Origin: JANXQE01 sp035651635
GTDB taxonomy: Bacteria; Verrucomicrobiota; Verrucomicrobiia; Limisphaerales; UBA8199
Direction of reading: 5' to 3'
Length of the DNA stretch: 22,802 nt
Assembly (NCBI GenBank): GCA_035651635.1
Contig: DASRFK010000297.1
Span: 1 to 22,802 of the forward strand
The notes beneath the pieces were generated by a model. It was not told where the DNA came from and made no database searches. It worked only from the letters and a program-made list of their open reading frames with translations. Each line of letters begins with the position of its first letter. Position 1 is the stretch's first letter. Below, piece after piece: positions 7,262 through 14,526 of this stretch. The translations under genes were made by a program, and so were the position numbers.

Positions 7262-9490
7262 ATGCATTGGCTGCAGAACCTCGATGCCGAAGTGTTCCGG
7301 TTTATCAACCAGGTGTTGATCAACCCGGTTTTCGATCGAGTCATGCCCTTTGCCAGTGGCAACGCTTATTTTAATCCGGCTCTGGTGTTGCTGGGGTTGC
7401 TAGCGATTTGGAAAGGCGGCAAACGCGGGTTGCTCTGTGGCTTGATGCTCGTCCTGATCGTACCTCTTAATGACGGTCTGACCAATCTTTTGAAACATGC
7501 CGTGGCTCGGGACCGGCCGTTCCTGGCTCTACATGATGTGCATTTGCTGGTGGGTAGAAGTGGCTCTTTCAGCATGCCTTCCGGTCACTCCTCAAATTGG
7601 TTTTCCGCCACCATGGTCGCCTTCCTCTATTATCGCCGCAGCATCTGGATCATGCTCCCCATCGCCCTGACGGTGGCCTTTTCCAGAATCTATAACGGAG
7701 TGCATTATCCGGGCGACGTGCTGGCCGGCGCAGCGCTTGGGTCCGGCTTTGCCGTCGCCATGCTCTGGTTAGTGGATACCCTGTGGGGTTGGGCAGGCCG
7801 GAAGTGGTTCCCAATTTGGTGGGCGAGCACACCTTCGGTCCTCTCGCTGCGTCCAGCCAGGACGGCGGAGGGGGGCTCAGAGGAAGAAACCCTGGCGCCT
7901 GAACCGGAGTTGCCAAAAGTCAGGGGCCAGGCGCCGGCTGACTTCCGCGCGCCACACGCCAGCATGGACGAGCATTGGTTGCGCCTCGGTTACGTCTGTA
8001 TTGCCGTGCTGCTGGTCGCCCGGCTGATTTACATCGGCAGCAAGGTGATTCAGCTTTCCGAGGATGAATCCTATCAATGGATTTGGTCCAAGCACCTGGC
8101 CCTTTCTTATTACAGCAAACCGCCGCTGATTGCTTATACCCAGTTCCTGGGCACCGCGCTGTGGGGCGACAACGCGTTTGGCGTGCGGTTCTTCTCACCG
8201 ATCATCACCGCGATCATCAGCGTGGCTGTCCTGCGCTTTTTCGCCCGCGAGATTAACGCCCGCGCGGGTTTATTCCTGGTGCTCATCGCCACTGCGACTC
8301 CGCTGGCGTCGGTCGGCGCGGTGCTCATGACGATTGATCCTTTGTCGGTGCTGTTTTGGACAGCCGCAATGTTGGCCGGGTGGCGGGCCATTCAATCGGA
8401 CGGTAAAACGTCGGACTGGCTTTGGGTTGGCCTGTGGATGGGGCTGGGCTTTCTCAGCAAGTACACGGAATTGTTCCAACTCCTGTGCTGGGCCGTGCTG
8501 TTTATGTTGTGGCCGCCCGCGCGCAAGCACCTTCGGAAGCTGGGTCCATACCTGGCGTTGTTGATAAACCTGGTCTGCGCCATCCCCGTGCTGATCTGGA
8601 ACGCGCAGCATCACTGGATCACCGTCACCCACGTGGCGCAAACCGCCGGCGCCGGAGAACCGTGGCATCCAACCTTGAAGTATTTCGGTGATTTTCTTGG
8701 CAGCGAATTCGGATTGCTGAATCCCGTCTTTTTTGTCGGAGCTTTGTGGGCGTCCATCGTTTTCTGGCGCCGCAATCGCCGCAACCAGCACCTGGTTTAT
8801 TTCTTCAGCATGGGCGCCCCGCTGTTCCTGGCCTACGTGCTGCAATCGTTTCGATCACGCGTCCTGCCCAATTGGATTGCGCCGGCGGTCCTGCCTTTGT
8901 TTTGTCTGATGGTGGTATATTGGGATGGTCGCGCGCGGTTGGGCGTGAGTTGGGTCAAAGCATGGCTTAAGACGGGGTTGATTCTGGGTTCGACGCTCGT
9001 CTTGCTGTTTCACGATACCAATCTAATTAAAAGAATTTCGGGCTATTACCTGCCGGTCAAACTGGACCCGCTCCACCGCGTACGCGAGTGGGACAAAATC
9101 GCTGAAGCAGTCGACACGGCGCGCCAGCAACTGCTCACCGATGGCAAACCGGTGTTTATTATCGGCGACAACTACGGGTTGGTCGCCGAAATAACATTTT
9201 ATTTGCCAGAGGCGCGGCAAAGTGTGACAGGCACGCCGATCGTCTATTACCAAAGCAGCGCCGAGCCAGAGAATCAGTTCTATTTCTGGCCCGGTTACAA
9301 CGATCGCAAGGGGGAGAACGCCATTTATGTCCGTGAACTCAACCGGGATAATCCCACCCCGTCTCCTGCGCCGGAGAGTATTCGTGCCGAGTTCGAGTCA
9401 GTAACGGATTTGGGTGTGACCAACGTGATGTACCACGAGCGCTTTTTGCTGCGCCCGTTTCAACTGTTTGCCTGCCGCGGTGTGCGCTGA
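7262..9490 (+). CDS. PAP2 phosphatase - GT39 glycosyltransferase fusion
   Basis: A 742-residue polytopic membrane protein that joins two enzymes. Residues about 1-180 are a PAP2 lipid phosphatase with all three signature motifs: K78-x6-R85-P86 (KHAVARDRP), P106-S-G-H109 and S141-R-x5-H148-x3-D152. Such domains dephosphorylate undecaprenyl pyrophosphate or related lipid phosphates on the outer face of the inner membrane. A polar Glu/Pro-rich linker (about 195-235) leads to a PMT/ArnT-like GT39 domain (about 240-742) with the EDESYQW motif at 267-273 (acidic catalytic loop), YYSKPPL at 283-289 and many helices. GT39 enzymes move a sugar from a polyprenyl-phosphate carrier to lipid A or protein. 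A single chain could therefore use the lipid-linked sugar and recycle the released carrier. The stop overlaps the next gene, so the two are probably translationally coupled. Confidence 0.88.
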   Translation: MHWLQNLDAEVFRFINQVLINPVFDRVMPFASGNAYFNPALVLLGLLAIWKGGKRGLLCGLMLVLIVPLNDGLTNLLKHAVARDRPFLALHDVHLLVGRSGSFSMPSGHSSNWFSATMVAFLYYRRSIWIMLPIALTVAFSRIYNGVHYPGDVLAGAALGSGFAVAMLWLVDTLWGWAGRKWFPIWWASTPSVLSLRPARTAEGGSEEETLAPEPELPKVRGQAPADFRAPHASMDEHWLRLGYVCIAVLLVARLIYIGSKVIQLSEDESYQWIWSKHLALSYYSKPPLIAYTQFLGTALWGDNAFGVRFFSPIITAIISVAVLRFFAREINARAGLFLVLIATATPLASVGAVLMTIDPLSVLFWTAAMLAGWRAIQSDGKTSDWLWVGLWMGLGFLSKYTELFQLLCWAVLFMLWPPARKHLRKLGPYLALLINLVCAIPVLIWNAQHHWITVTHVAQTAGAGEPWHPTLKYFGDFLGSEFGLLNPVFFVGALWASIVFWRRNRRNQHLVYFFSMGAPLFLAYVLQSFRSRVLPNWIAPAVLPLFCLMVVYWDGRARLGVSWVKAWLKTGLILGSTLVLLFHDTNLIKRISGYYLPVKLDPLHRVREWDKIAEAVDTARQQLLTDGKPVFIIGDNYGLVAEITFYLPEARQSVTGTPIVYYQSSAEPENQFYFWPGYNDRKGENAIYVRELNRDNPTPSPAPESIRAEFESVTDLGVTNVMYHERFLLRPFQLFACRGVR

Positions 9491-10361
9491 ATCGCGCCAT
9501 AGAATAGTCCCGGTTCGTGATTATGCCCTGGGCATGACTTTGACCAGCGGTCAGGCGTTCCGCTGGCGAAAGGAAGAGGATGGCTGGGTTGGCGTGGTGC
9601 ACCGACATTGGGTGCGCTTGCGATTGATTGCCGGCGGGATCTTCGCCGAAACTGTTGGGCCGCATGAAGACTGGGACTGGCTGGAGCATTACCTGCAGGT
9701 GAATGTCGACTTGCAAGCCGTCCTCGACACCTTTCCTGCCGATGAGCCGATGCGCGCCGCCCGCACCGCCTGTCACGGCCTGCGCCTGCTCCGCCAGGAT
9801 CCCTGGGAGTGCCTGGCTTCGTTTATCCTTTCGTCGACCAAGCAGATCCTTCAAATACAGCAGATCGTCTCCCTGCTGTGCCGCAGTTATGGTGAGGAAA
9901 TACTCGTGCCCGCGGGTCAGGATCCGGTCTGGACGTTTCCCACGGCCGAACGCCTGGCCGACATTTCCGAAGCGGGTTTGCGTGCCTGCAAGATGGGGTT
10001 TCGAGCGCCCTTTTTGCTTGCGGCGGCGCGCCGGGTCGCGGAAGGCAAACTCGATCTCCAGGCGCTCGCCGAGTTGCCCGTGGAAGCCGCGCGCGCGGAG
10101 CTGATAGACTTGCCTGGCGTCGGGCCTAAAATCTGCAACTGCGTGCTGCTCTTCGCCTACGGCCGCCAGGAAGCTTTCCCGGTCGATGTTTGGGTGATGA
10201 AGGCGCTGCGCCAGATGTACTTTCCCCGACGTAAAAGGACATTGCGGCAATTGCAAGAATTCGCCGCCACACATTTTGGACCAAATGCTGGCTACGCTCA
10301 GCAATATCTGTTTCACTACGCCCGTTCGCAAATGAGACGACGCCAAAACCCAGCCCCATGA
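9480..10361 (+). CDS. OGG1-like 8-oxoguanine DNA glycosylase/AP lyase
   Basis: Removes oxidised purines, chiefly 8-oxoguanine, from DNA. The frame opens at TTG 9468; I use GTG 9480 (293 residues), which overlaps the upstream stop by 11 bp. TLTSGQAFRWRK is the OGG1 N-terminal domain motif. DPWECLASFILSSTKQI aligns with the human DPIECLFSFICSSNNNI helix. The helix-hairpin-helix LPGVGPKICNC carries the Schiff-base lysine (K217 from this start), and the GPD aspartate sits in FPVDVWV (D236). The Asn149 and Arg154 of human OGG1, which grip the cytosine opposite the lesion, are Thr and Gln here, so opposite-base selectivity may differ. It shares an ATGA overlap with comB. A MutM gene is found 1.8 kb downstream, giving two 8-oxoG glycosylases in one neighbourhood. 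Confidence 0.87.
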   Translation: MCAESRHRIVPVRDYALGMTLTSGQAFRWRKEEDGWVGVVHRHWVRLRLIAGGIFAETVGPHEDWDWLEHYLQVNVDLQAVLDTFPADEPMRAARTACHGLRLLRQDPWECLASFILSSTKQILQIQQIVSLLCRSYGEEILVPAGQDPVWTFPTAERLADISEAGLRACKMGFRAPFLLAAARRVAEGKLDLQALAELPVEAARAELIDLPGVGPKICNCVLLFAYGRQEAFPVDVWVMKALRQMYFPRRKRTLRQLQEFAATHFGPNAGYAQQYLFHYARSQMRRRQNPAP

Positions 10362-11119
10362 GCTCGCTCGAAGTACTCTTCACTCCCGCCGATTTCGGGG
10401 CCTTGTCCCAGCGGGATCTTTCGCAGACTTGCTGCGTGGTGTTCGATGTCTTGCGCGCCACCTCGACGATGGTGACTGCGTTGTGGAATGGAGCCGAAGC
10501 CATCCTGCCGGTGCAGGAAATCGCGGATGCACTGGCCGCGCGCGAACGGCTGGGCGGACCTGTTCTCCTCGCCGGTGAACGCGCAGGCGTTCGGATCGGA
10601 CCCGATCGGAGCGGCGGAACAACTTTCGATCTGGGCAATTCCCCTGGCGAGTTCACCGCGGACGTGGTTCGAGGCAAAATCATTGTGATGACCACCACCA
10701 ATGGAACGCGTGCCTTGCGCGCCTGCCTTAACGCACAACGAACCTTTGCCGCCTGTTTTCTTAATCTAACGGCCACCGCCGAAGCGATTCGGTTGGCCGG
10801 AAACCCGCCATTGCTCCTGGTCTGTAGTGGCACCGTCGAGCAGGCCGCCTATGAAGACATCCTTGGCGCAGGCGCTCTTTGCGATGAGCTCTGGCCCCGA
10901 TATCAGGAGTCCCCGGTCGCGGACTCGGCGCAGGTCGCTCGCGAGATTTATCTTCATGCACGGTCGGATTTGGCGCAGGCGCTGGCGCGGTCCCGTAACG
11001 GACGGCGGTTGTTATCCCACCCAACTTTGCACGGCGATGTTTCTTTTTGCGCCCGGCGCGACGCTTTGCCGCTGGTGGCCGAACTGGGGCGGGACGGCCT
11101 GGTGCGGCGGCAGCGTTGA
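10358..11119 (+). CDS. comB: 2-phosphosulfolactate phosphatase
   Basis: A 253-residue cytoplasmic Mg-dependent phosphatase of the ComB family. It hydrolyses 2-phospho-3-sulfolactate to sulfolactate and phosphate, the second step of the PEP route to coenzyme M in methanogens; in bacteria it supplies sulfolactate for other uses. Family blocks are clear: CVVFDVLRATSTMVTAL (about 26-42), LLAGERAGVRIG then FDLGNSPGEF (about 68-98) and MTTTNGTRAL (about 109-118), followed by CSGTVEQAAYEDILGAGAL near 160. Length is normal. The ATG overlaps the glycosylase stop in an ATGA, so the two are coupled in translation, although their roles are unrelated as far as is known. comA and comC are not in the window, so coenzyme M synthesis cannot be claimed. 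A repeat-rich gap follows. Confidence 0.9.
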   Translation: MSSLEVLFTPADFGALSQRDLSQTCCVVFDVLRATSTMVTALWNGAEAILPVQEIADALAARERLGGPVLLAGERAGVRIGPDRSGGTTFDLGNSPGEFTADVVRGKIIVMTTTNGTRALRACLNAQRTFAACFLNLTATAEAIRLAGNPPLLLVCSGTVEQAAYEDILGAGALCDELWPRYQESPVADSAQVAREIYLHARSDLAQALARSRNGRRLLSHPTLHGDVSFCARRDALPLVAELGRDGLVRRQR

Positions 11120-11426
11120 CTGAGGGTTTGCGCAAAAATAAGGACTATTTTACGGTTCAAATCCGAAATCCGAAGGTCGAAAACAGAAAGAAGGCCGAAA
11201 GCCGAAACCCGAAACAAGCGACGCTTAGCTTCGGGTTTGAGCGGGCGAAGTAGCCGCAAAGAGGCACAAAAAGGCACAGGAGTTTGGTGGCTTCGTGCGA
11301 CTTTCGTGGCTTTCTGATTTCGGAGTTCACGCTTCGACCCACGGATTTCTTTCGGTTTCGGGGGGATGGGAACCGCAGTAACCGAACCCGGTTGCTTTTC
11401 GCGCTGGGTGGGTTGATCTTGGCTCG
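11120..11426. repeat. Intergenic region with CCGAA-type and GGCACA repeats
   Basis: No credible gene in 307 bp. From about 11159 to 11217 the pentamer CCGAA or a one-base variant recurs (CCGAAat, CCGAAggt, CCGAAag, CCGAAac). At 11254-11281 GAGGCACAAA and AAGGCACA form a short direct repeat, followed by two 'GTGGCTT'/'CGTGGCTTT' runs near 11287-11313. Similar low-complexity A/C-rich strings are commonly scattered in PVC genomes (family knowledge, not checked). The 3' end must carry the promoter of the phosphoribosyltransferase, but none is convincing. Confidence 0.55.
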
Positions 11427-12050
11427 GTGTTTGCATCAAGAGAAGATGCGGGGCGCCAGTTGGGCCAATGGTTGCGCAGCCGGGGAGTGGAACTCGATAT
11501 CGTCGCTGGACTGCCGCGGGGCGGTGTGGTCGTGGCTGCTGAAGTGGCACGCATTCTGAACCGGCCCCTGGATGTGTTGGTCGTGCGCAAGATTGGGCAC
11601 CCTCTTTTCCGCGAGTTTGCCGTGGGGGCGTTGGCGGAACACGGAGTTGTGGTGCTCGACGATGCTATTTCCTCAGAGAAGCAAGGGTTCGGGGAACTAC
11701 TCGCGGATGTGATCCACGAGGAGCAGGAACGGCTCAGCTCTTACCAGGCGCTGTTCCCTCATCGTGGAAACTCGGGGCTTGCAGGGAAAGGCGTGTTGCT
11801 GGTGGACGATGGCCTGGCCACAGGCGCAACCACTGAGGCGGCTGTGCGCTCGGCTTTCAAACAAGGCGCCCGGAGCGTGGCCGTTGCCGCACCGGTAGCG
11901 TCTCAACATGCCATCGACCGGCTGCGTCCGATTGCGGATCGCCTCGAGGTGATGCTCGTCGATCCCGAGTTCGATGCGGTTGGTCGTTATTACGAGACTT
12001 TCCCCCAAACGACCGACGACGAAGTGCTGGACTTGCTGGCCGCCACTTGA
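11427..12050 (+). CDS. Phosphoribosyltransferase domain protein
   Basis: A 207-residue type I phosphoribosyltransferase fold. The PRPP-binding loop is VLLVDDGLATGATTEAAV (about 123-140). An earlier IVAGLPRGGVVVAAEVA segment (25-41) and the LVVRKIGHPLFREFAVGAL block (51-69) are typical of a widespread family of stand-alone bacterial PRTases of uncertain substrate, sometimes fused to hydrolases. A flexible loop FPQTTDDEVLDLL ends the protein. It starts at GTG; no in-frame ATG or strong ribosome site is seen upstream. It may salvage a base or act on a nucleotide-linked regulator, but the sequence does not decide. It is followed after 95 bp by mutM on the same strand, with a hairpin between them. 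Confidence 0.85.
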   Translation: MFASREDAGRQLGQWLRSRGVELDIVAGLPRGGVVVAAEVARILNRPLDVLVVRKIGHPLFREFAVGALAEHGVVVLDDAISSEKQGFGELLADVIHEEQERLSSYQALFPHRGNSGLAGKGVLLVDDGLATGATTEAAVRSAFKQGARSVAVAAPVASQHAIDRLRPIADRLEVMLVDPEFDAVGRYYETFPQTTDDEVLDLLAAT

Positions 12051-12087
12051 AAAGGCTTTCGCCTGGAAGCGGCGAGGCTTGGTAGCC

Positions 12088-12125
12088 ATGAACATAAATA
12101 CGAAGGTCATCGTTTTTACGTTCAT
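12088..12125. repeat. Imperfect 15-bp inverted repeat
   Basis: ATGAACATAAATACG (12088-12102) faces CGTTTTTACGTTCAT (12111-12125) across 8 nt, pairing at 13 of 15 positions. It lies between the phosphoribosyltransferase stop and the mutM start. There is no T-run after the stem, so it could be a weak transcription pause, a processing site or a mobile palindrome. Confidence 0.45.
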
Positions 12126-12145
12126 CACCCCTTAGGATCCGTGGC

Positions 12146-12997
12146 GTGCCTGAGTTACCCGAAGTTGAAGTGCTCGTGCGCCACCTGAAACCGTTGTTGC
12201 GGCGCAAAGTTATTCGAGGCGTCCAGGTCAACCGCGATCGGGTGTTGCGGCCAACGCACGCGCGGACCTTCAAAAGAACCCTCGAAGGCGCAAGGTTCAT
12301 CCACCTGACCCGCCGCGGGAAATATCTCCTGTTTGAGATCAGCCCGAGACAGGGACGGCAGCGACGGATTTTGCTTGGGCACCTTGGTATGACGGGCCGT
12401 ATGTATTTGGTGCCGAGTAAGGCCGCGTTGCCGAAACATGCCGCCGTGGTTTTGGACCTGGGCGACTCGTTATTTGTTTTCGAGGACACACGTTACTTCG
12501 GGCGATTGACCCTGGATACGACCGCAGTGGAAGGTCTCGGTCCGGAGCCGCTGGGGTCGGACTTCACGATCGCCCGATTGGCCGCCGACCTGGCCCGGTC
12601 GAATCAGCCGATTAAGGTGAAGTTGCTCGATCAATCGTTGGTGGCGGGTATTGGCAATATTTACGCGAGTGAGGCTTTGTTGCGCGCGGGGATCTCACCG
12701 AAAAGACCGGCGAAGTCTTTGTCACCAGCCGGAGTGAAGCGGCTCTGGCATGCCATTCGCCAAACCTTGACGGATGCGGTCGCGTTCGGAAGCACGGTTC
12801 CCTTGGATTACGCCGGAACAGGTCGCGGTGAACGGCTGTTCTACTACGGCCAAATGCCCGATACCGAAACGCGGTTCGACGAACGACTGCAGGTTTATGA
12901 TCGCGAGGGCAAACCCTGTCGGCACTGTTCAACTCCCATCAAACGCATCGTGCAAGCCGCCCGCAGCACCTTTTTTTGTCCGAAATGCCAGAGCTAA
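12146..12997 (+). CDS. mutM: Formamidopyrimidine-DNA glycosylase
   Basis: Base-excision repair enzyme that removes 8-oxoguanine and ring-opened purines and then cuts the strand by beta/delta elimination. The GTG start gives M-PELPEVEVL: after Met removal Pro becomes the catalytic N-terminus and the next Glu the second catalytic residue. The essential lysine is K59 (TRRGKYLLFEI), HLGMTGRM is the intercalation segment, and LLDQSLVAGIGNIYASEALL is the family H2TH block. The C-terminal zinc finger has C-x2-C-x16-C-x2-C spacing (CRHC...CPKC). Length (283) is usual for Fpg. Together with the OGG1-like gene upstream it gives two unrelated enzymes for the same lesion. Confidence 0.95.
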   Translation: MPELPEVEVLVRHLKPLLRRKVIRGVQVNRDRVLRPTHARTFKRTLEGARFIHLTRRGKYLLFEISPRQGRQRRILLGHLGMTGRMYLVPSKAALPKHAAVVLDLGDSLFVFEDTRYFGRLTLDTTAVEGLGPEPLGSDFTIARLAADLARSNQPIKVKLLDQSLVAGIGNIYASEALLRAGISPKRPAKSLSPAGVKRLWHAIRQTLTDAVAFGSTVPLDYAGTGRGERLFYYGQMPDTETRFDERLQVYDREGKPCRHCSTPIKRIVQAARSTFFCPKCQS

Positions 12998-13052
12998 GCG
13001 TCACGGACGGAAGCAGGAAGCGACGGCCCTTGGTATCGTCGGCATTCCGAAC

Positions 13053-13092
13053 AAAACTGACTTTCCAGACTCTTCGGCGTAAGTTCAGTTTT
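13053..13092. promoter_or_regulatory. Inverted repeat upstream of MarR gene
   Basis: AAAACTGACTT (13053-13063) and AAGTTCAGTTTT (13081-13092) pair with a single bulged T, ending 4 bp before the regulator's ATG. MarR proteins often bind palindromes over their own promoter, so this may be its operator. A leader hairpin is the alternative. Confidence 0.35.
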
Positions 13093-13096
13093 TCAA

Positions 13097-13534
13097 ATGG
13101 CACAAGTGAAACCTCTTTCCAAACGGCAACATGAGAGACTGGCCGCCTTTCGGTACGCGCTCCGGCGCTTCCTGCGTTTTAGCGAAGAAGCGGCGCAGGC
13201 CGCCGGCCTCACCCCGCAGCAGCATCAGGCTTTGCTAGCCATTAAAGGGTATCCAGGTCGGGAGTGCGTCACGGTTGGAGAGCTCGCGGAGCGACTGCAG
13301 ATTCGCCATCACAGCGCCGTGGAGTTGGTGGACCGGCTGGCAGTCGAGAATTTCCTGGTTCGTTCACCATCAGCCAAAGACCGCCGGTTGGTTCTGGTGC
13401 AGCTTACGCGCGGTGGCGACGAGGTCCTTGAAAGGCTCTCCGCGGCACACACCGAACAACTGAAAACTTCGGGACCGGAGCTCATTCGCCGCCTCAGCGA
13501 AATTATCGGTTCCAAGGGACGGCTGTCGGCCTGA
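13097..13534 (+). CDS. MarR-family transcriptional regulator
   Basis: A 145-residue winged-helix DNA-binding protein. An N-terminal dimerisation helix (RYALRRFLRFSEEAAQAAGLT) leads to a recognition region VGELAERLQIRHHSAVELVDRLAVENFLVR and a wing with SAKDRRLVLVQLTRGGDEVLERL, the standard MarR order. MarR dimers usually repress an adjacent gene and release DNA on binding a small phenolic ligand or upon cysteine oxidation; no cysteine is placed for oxidation here (the only one is in ECVTVGEL). An inverted repeat sits just before its start. The cupin/DUF2249 operon begins 72 bp downstream, but that operon has its own FNR-type box. Whether MarR also controls it is open. Confidence 0.87.
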   Translation: MAQVKPLSKRQHERLAAFRYALRRFLRFSEEAAQAAGLTPQQHQALLAIKGYPGRECVTVGELAERLQIRHHSAVELVDRLAVENFLVRSPSAKDRRLVLVQLTRGGDEVLERLSAAHTEQLKTSGPELIRRLSEIIGSKGRLSA

Positions 13535-13558
13535 ATCAATTCTTAACCTGCGGAAGGC

Positions 13559-13572
13559 TTGACCCAGGTCAA
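13559..13572. promoter_or_regulatory. FNR/DNR-type operator, perfect palindrome
   Basis: TTGACCCAGGTCAA is a perfect TTGAC-N4-GTCAA palindrome, matching the half-site spacing of the Crp/Fnr superfamily (FNR consensus TTGAT-N4-ATCAA). Its centre is 41.5 bp before the cupin ATG. A poor -10-like TAGTCT (13595-13600) lies where an activator bound at -41.5 would place it, and no separate -35 is seen. This suggests class II activation and a very short or absent leader. The Crp/Fnr protein encoded at 17057 is the natural candidate to bind it. Confidence 0.65.
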
Positions 13573-13606
13573 AGCACGGCTCGCGTTATGGGATTAGTCT
13601 GGGCGC

Positions 13607-13999
13607 ATGAATGAACGCCCTCTGATTGACTCGGATTGCGAAAAAATGCTCTGTCTGCAATCCGAAACCCAGTATGCGCCGAACGGGATTGTCAGTCGTA
13701 CGATATTGCGCACTGATAACCTGCGGACGGTCTTGTTTGGTTTTGCCGAAGGACAGGAACTGACCGAGCACACCTCCACCCAGCATGCCCTGGTGCAAAT
13801 TTTGTCCGGAGAGTGCGAATTTTCCCTGCGGGGTCAGGCGCAACAAATGAAAGCCGGTGATTTTCTTTATATGCCACCGAATGTTCCCCATGCGGTCAAG
13901 GCCACACAACAATTCTCGATGCTGCTGACGCTTTCGAAACCTTTCCCGGCATCTGGGAACGCGCCGAGGAGACAGCCTTCCATCGCCGTCCACGCCTGA
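13607..13999 (+). CDS. Small cupin-domain protein
   Basis: A 130-residue single-domain cupin. The barrel motifs are ELTEHTSTQHALVQILSGECEF (about 51-72) and MKAGDFLYMPPNVPHAVKA (about 81-99), with candidate metal ligands His55, His60 and His95. Cupins of this size bind a metal or small ligand and often act as sensors or detoxifying accessories; no specific reaction can be assigned. It is the first gene after the TTGAC-N4-GTCAA box and is followed after 8 bp by a DUF2249 protein, so it is read as the promoter-proximal gene of the operon. The C-terminal 20 residues (after KPFPASGNAPRRQ) are basic and outside the fold. Confidence 0.82.
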   Translation: MNERPLIDSDCEKMLCLQSETQYAPNGIVSRTILRTDNLRTVLFGFAEGQELTEHTSTQHALVQILSGECEFSLRGQAQQMKAGDFLYMPPNVPHAVKATQQFSMLLTLSKPFPASGNAPRRQPSIAVHA

Positions 14000-14007
14000 C
14001 CTTTGCT

Positions 14008-14526
14008 ATGCGCAATGCTGTTACGATTGATGTTCGCGAGGACATTCGCGCCGGGCGTGAGCCGTTCTCAAAAATCATGAATGCTGCCGCCATGTTGCAG
14101 GCGGATGAGCAGCTCTTGGTCATCGCGCCATTCGAGCCGGTGCCGCTGTTTCAAGTCCTTGAAAAGCAAGGTTTCCGTCACACTTCGAGGCCGATGGCGA
14201 ACGGCGATTGGGAAGTGAGCTTCCTGCGCCAATCCAATTCTTTGCCGCTGGACCTCGGCCGGGCAGGGGTACCTCAGGTCTCCAGCGGTGACTCTGGGTT
14301 GAGCCAAGTGAAAATGGTGCAGGTAGACGCGCGCGGACTCGAACCGCCTCAACCGATGGTAAAGATTCTCGAAACCCTCGCCGGCTTGCCCGAAGGTGCC
14401 CAGTTACAAGCCCGCACCGATCGCCGGCCCATGCACCTCTATGCACAACTCGAGGACCGTGGCTTCATCGCCGAAACCCAACCGCAACCTGACGGCAGTT
14501 TCCTGACCTATGTCCGCCGCCGCTAA
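14008..14526 (+). CDS. Protein with two tandem DUF2249 domains
   Basis: 172 residues with two copies of the DUF2249 fold. Copy one (about 5-75) reads TIDVREDIRAGREPFSKIM...LLVIAPFEPVPLFQVLEKQGF...WEVSFLR. Copy two (about 102-170) reads MVQVDARGLEPPQPMVKILETL...ARTDRRPMHLYAQLEDRGF...YVRR. The family core is D-x-R followed by P and a later hydrophobic-P-x-P-L/H-L helix. DUF2249 is a TusA/SirA-like alpha-beta fold frequently found beside nitrogen-oxide respiration and NnrS genes; its biochemical role is unproven. The linker (76-100) is polar. The start lies 8 bp after the cupin stop and the end overlaps the next gene by 17 bp, so it is clearly co-transcribed. Confidence 0.82.
   Translation: MRNAVTIDVREDIRAGREPFSKIMNAAAMLQADEQLLVIAPFEPVPLFQVLEKQGFRHTSRPMANGDWEVSFLRQSNSLPLDLGRAGVPQVSSGDSGLSQVKMVQVDARGLEPPQPMVKILETLAGLPEGAQLQARTDRRPMHLYAQLEDRGFIAETQPQPDGSFLTYVRRR

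Noticed and set aside
9339..10346. 335-residue minus-strand frame
   Set aside because: It lies opposite the PAP2-GT39 end and the OGG1-like gene, which carry catalytic motifs; the antisense protein has none.
13559..13592. Plain sigma-70 promoter using TTGACC as -35
   Set aside because: The nearest TATGGG lies 22 bp downstream, too far; the perfect dyad fits an activator site better.
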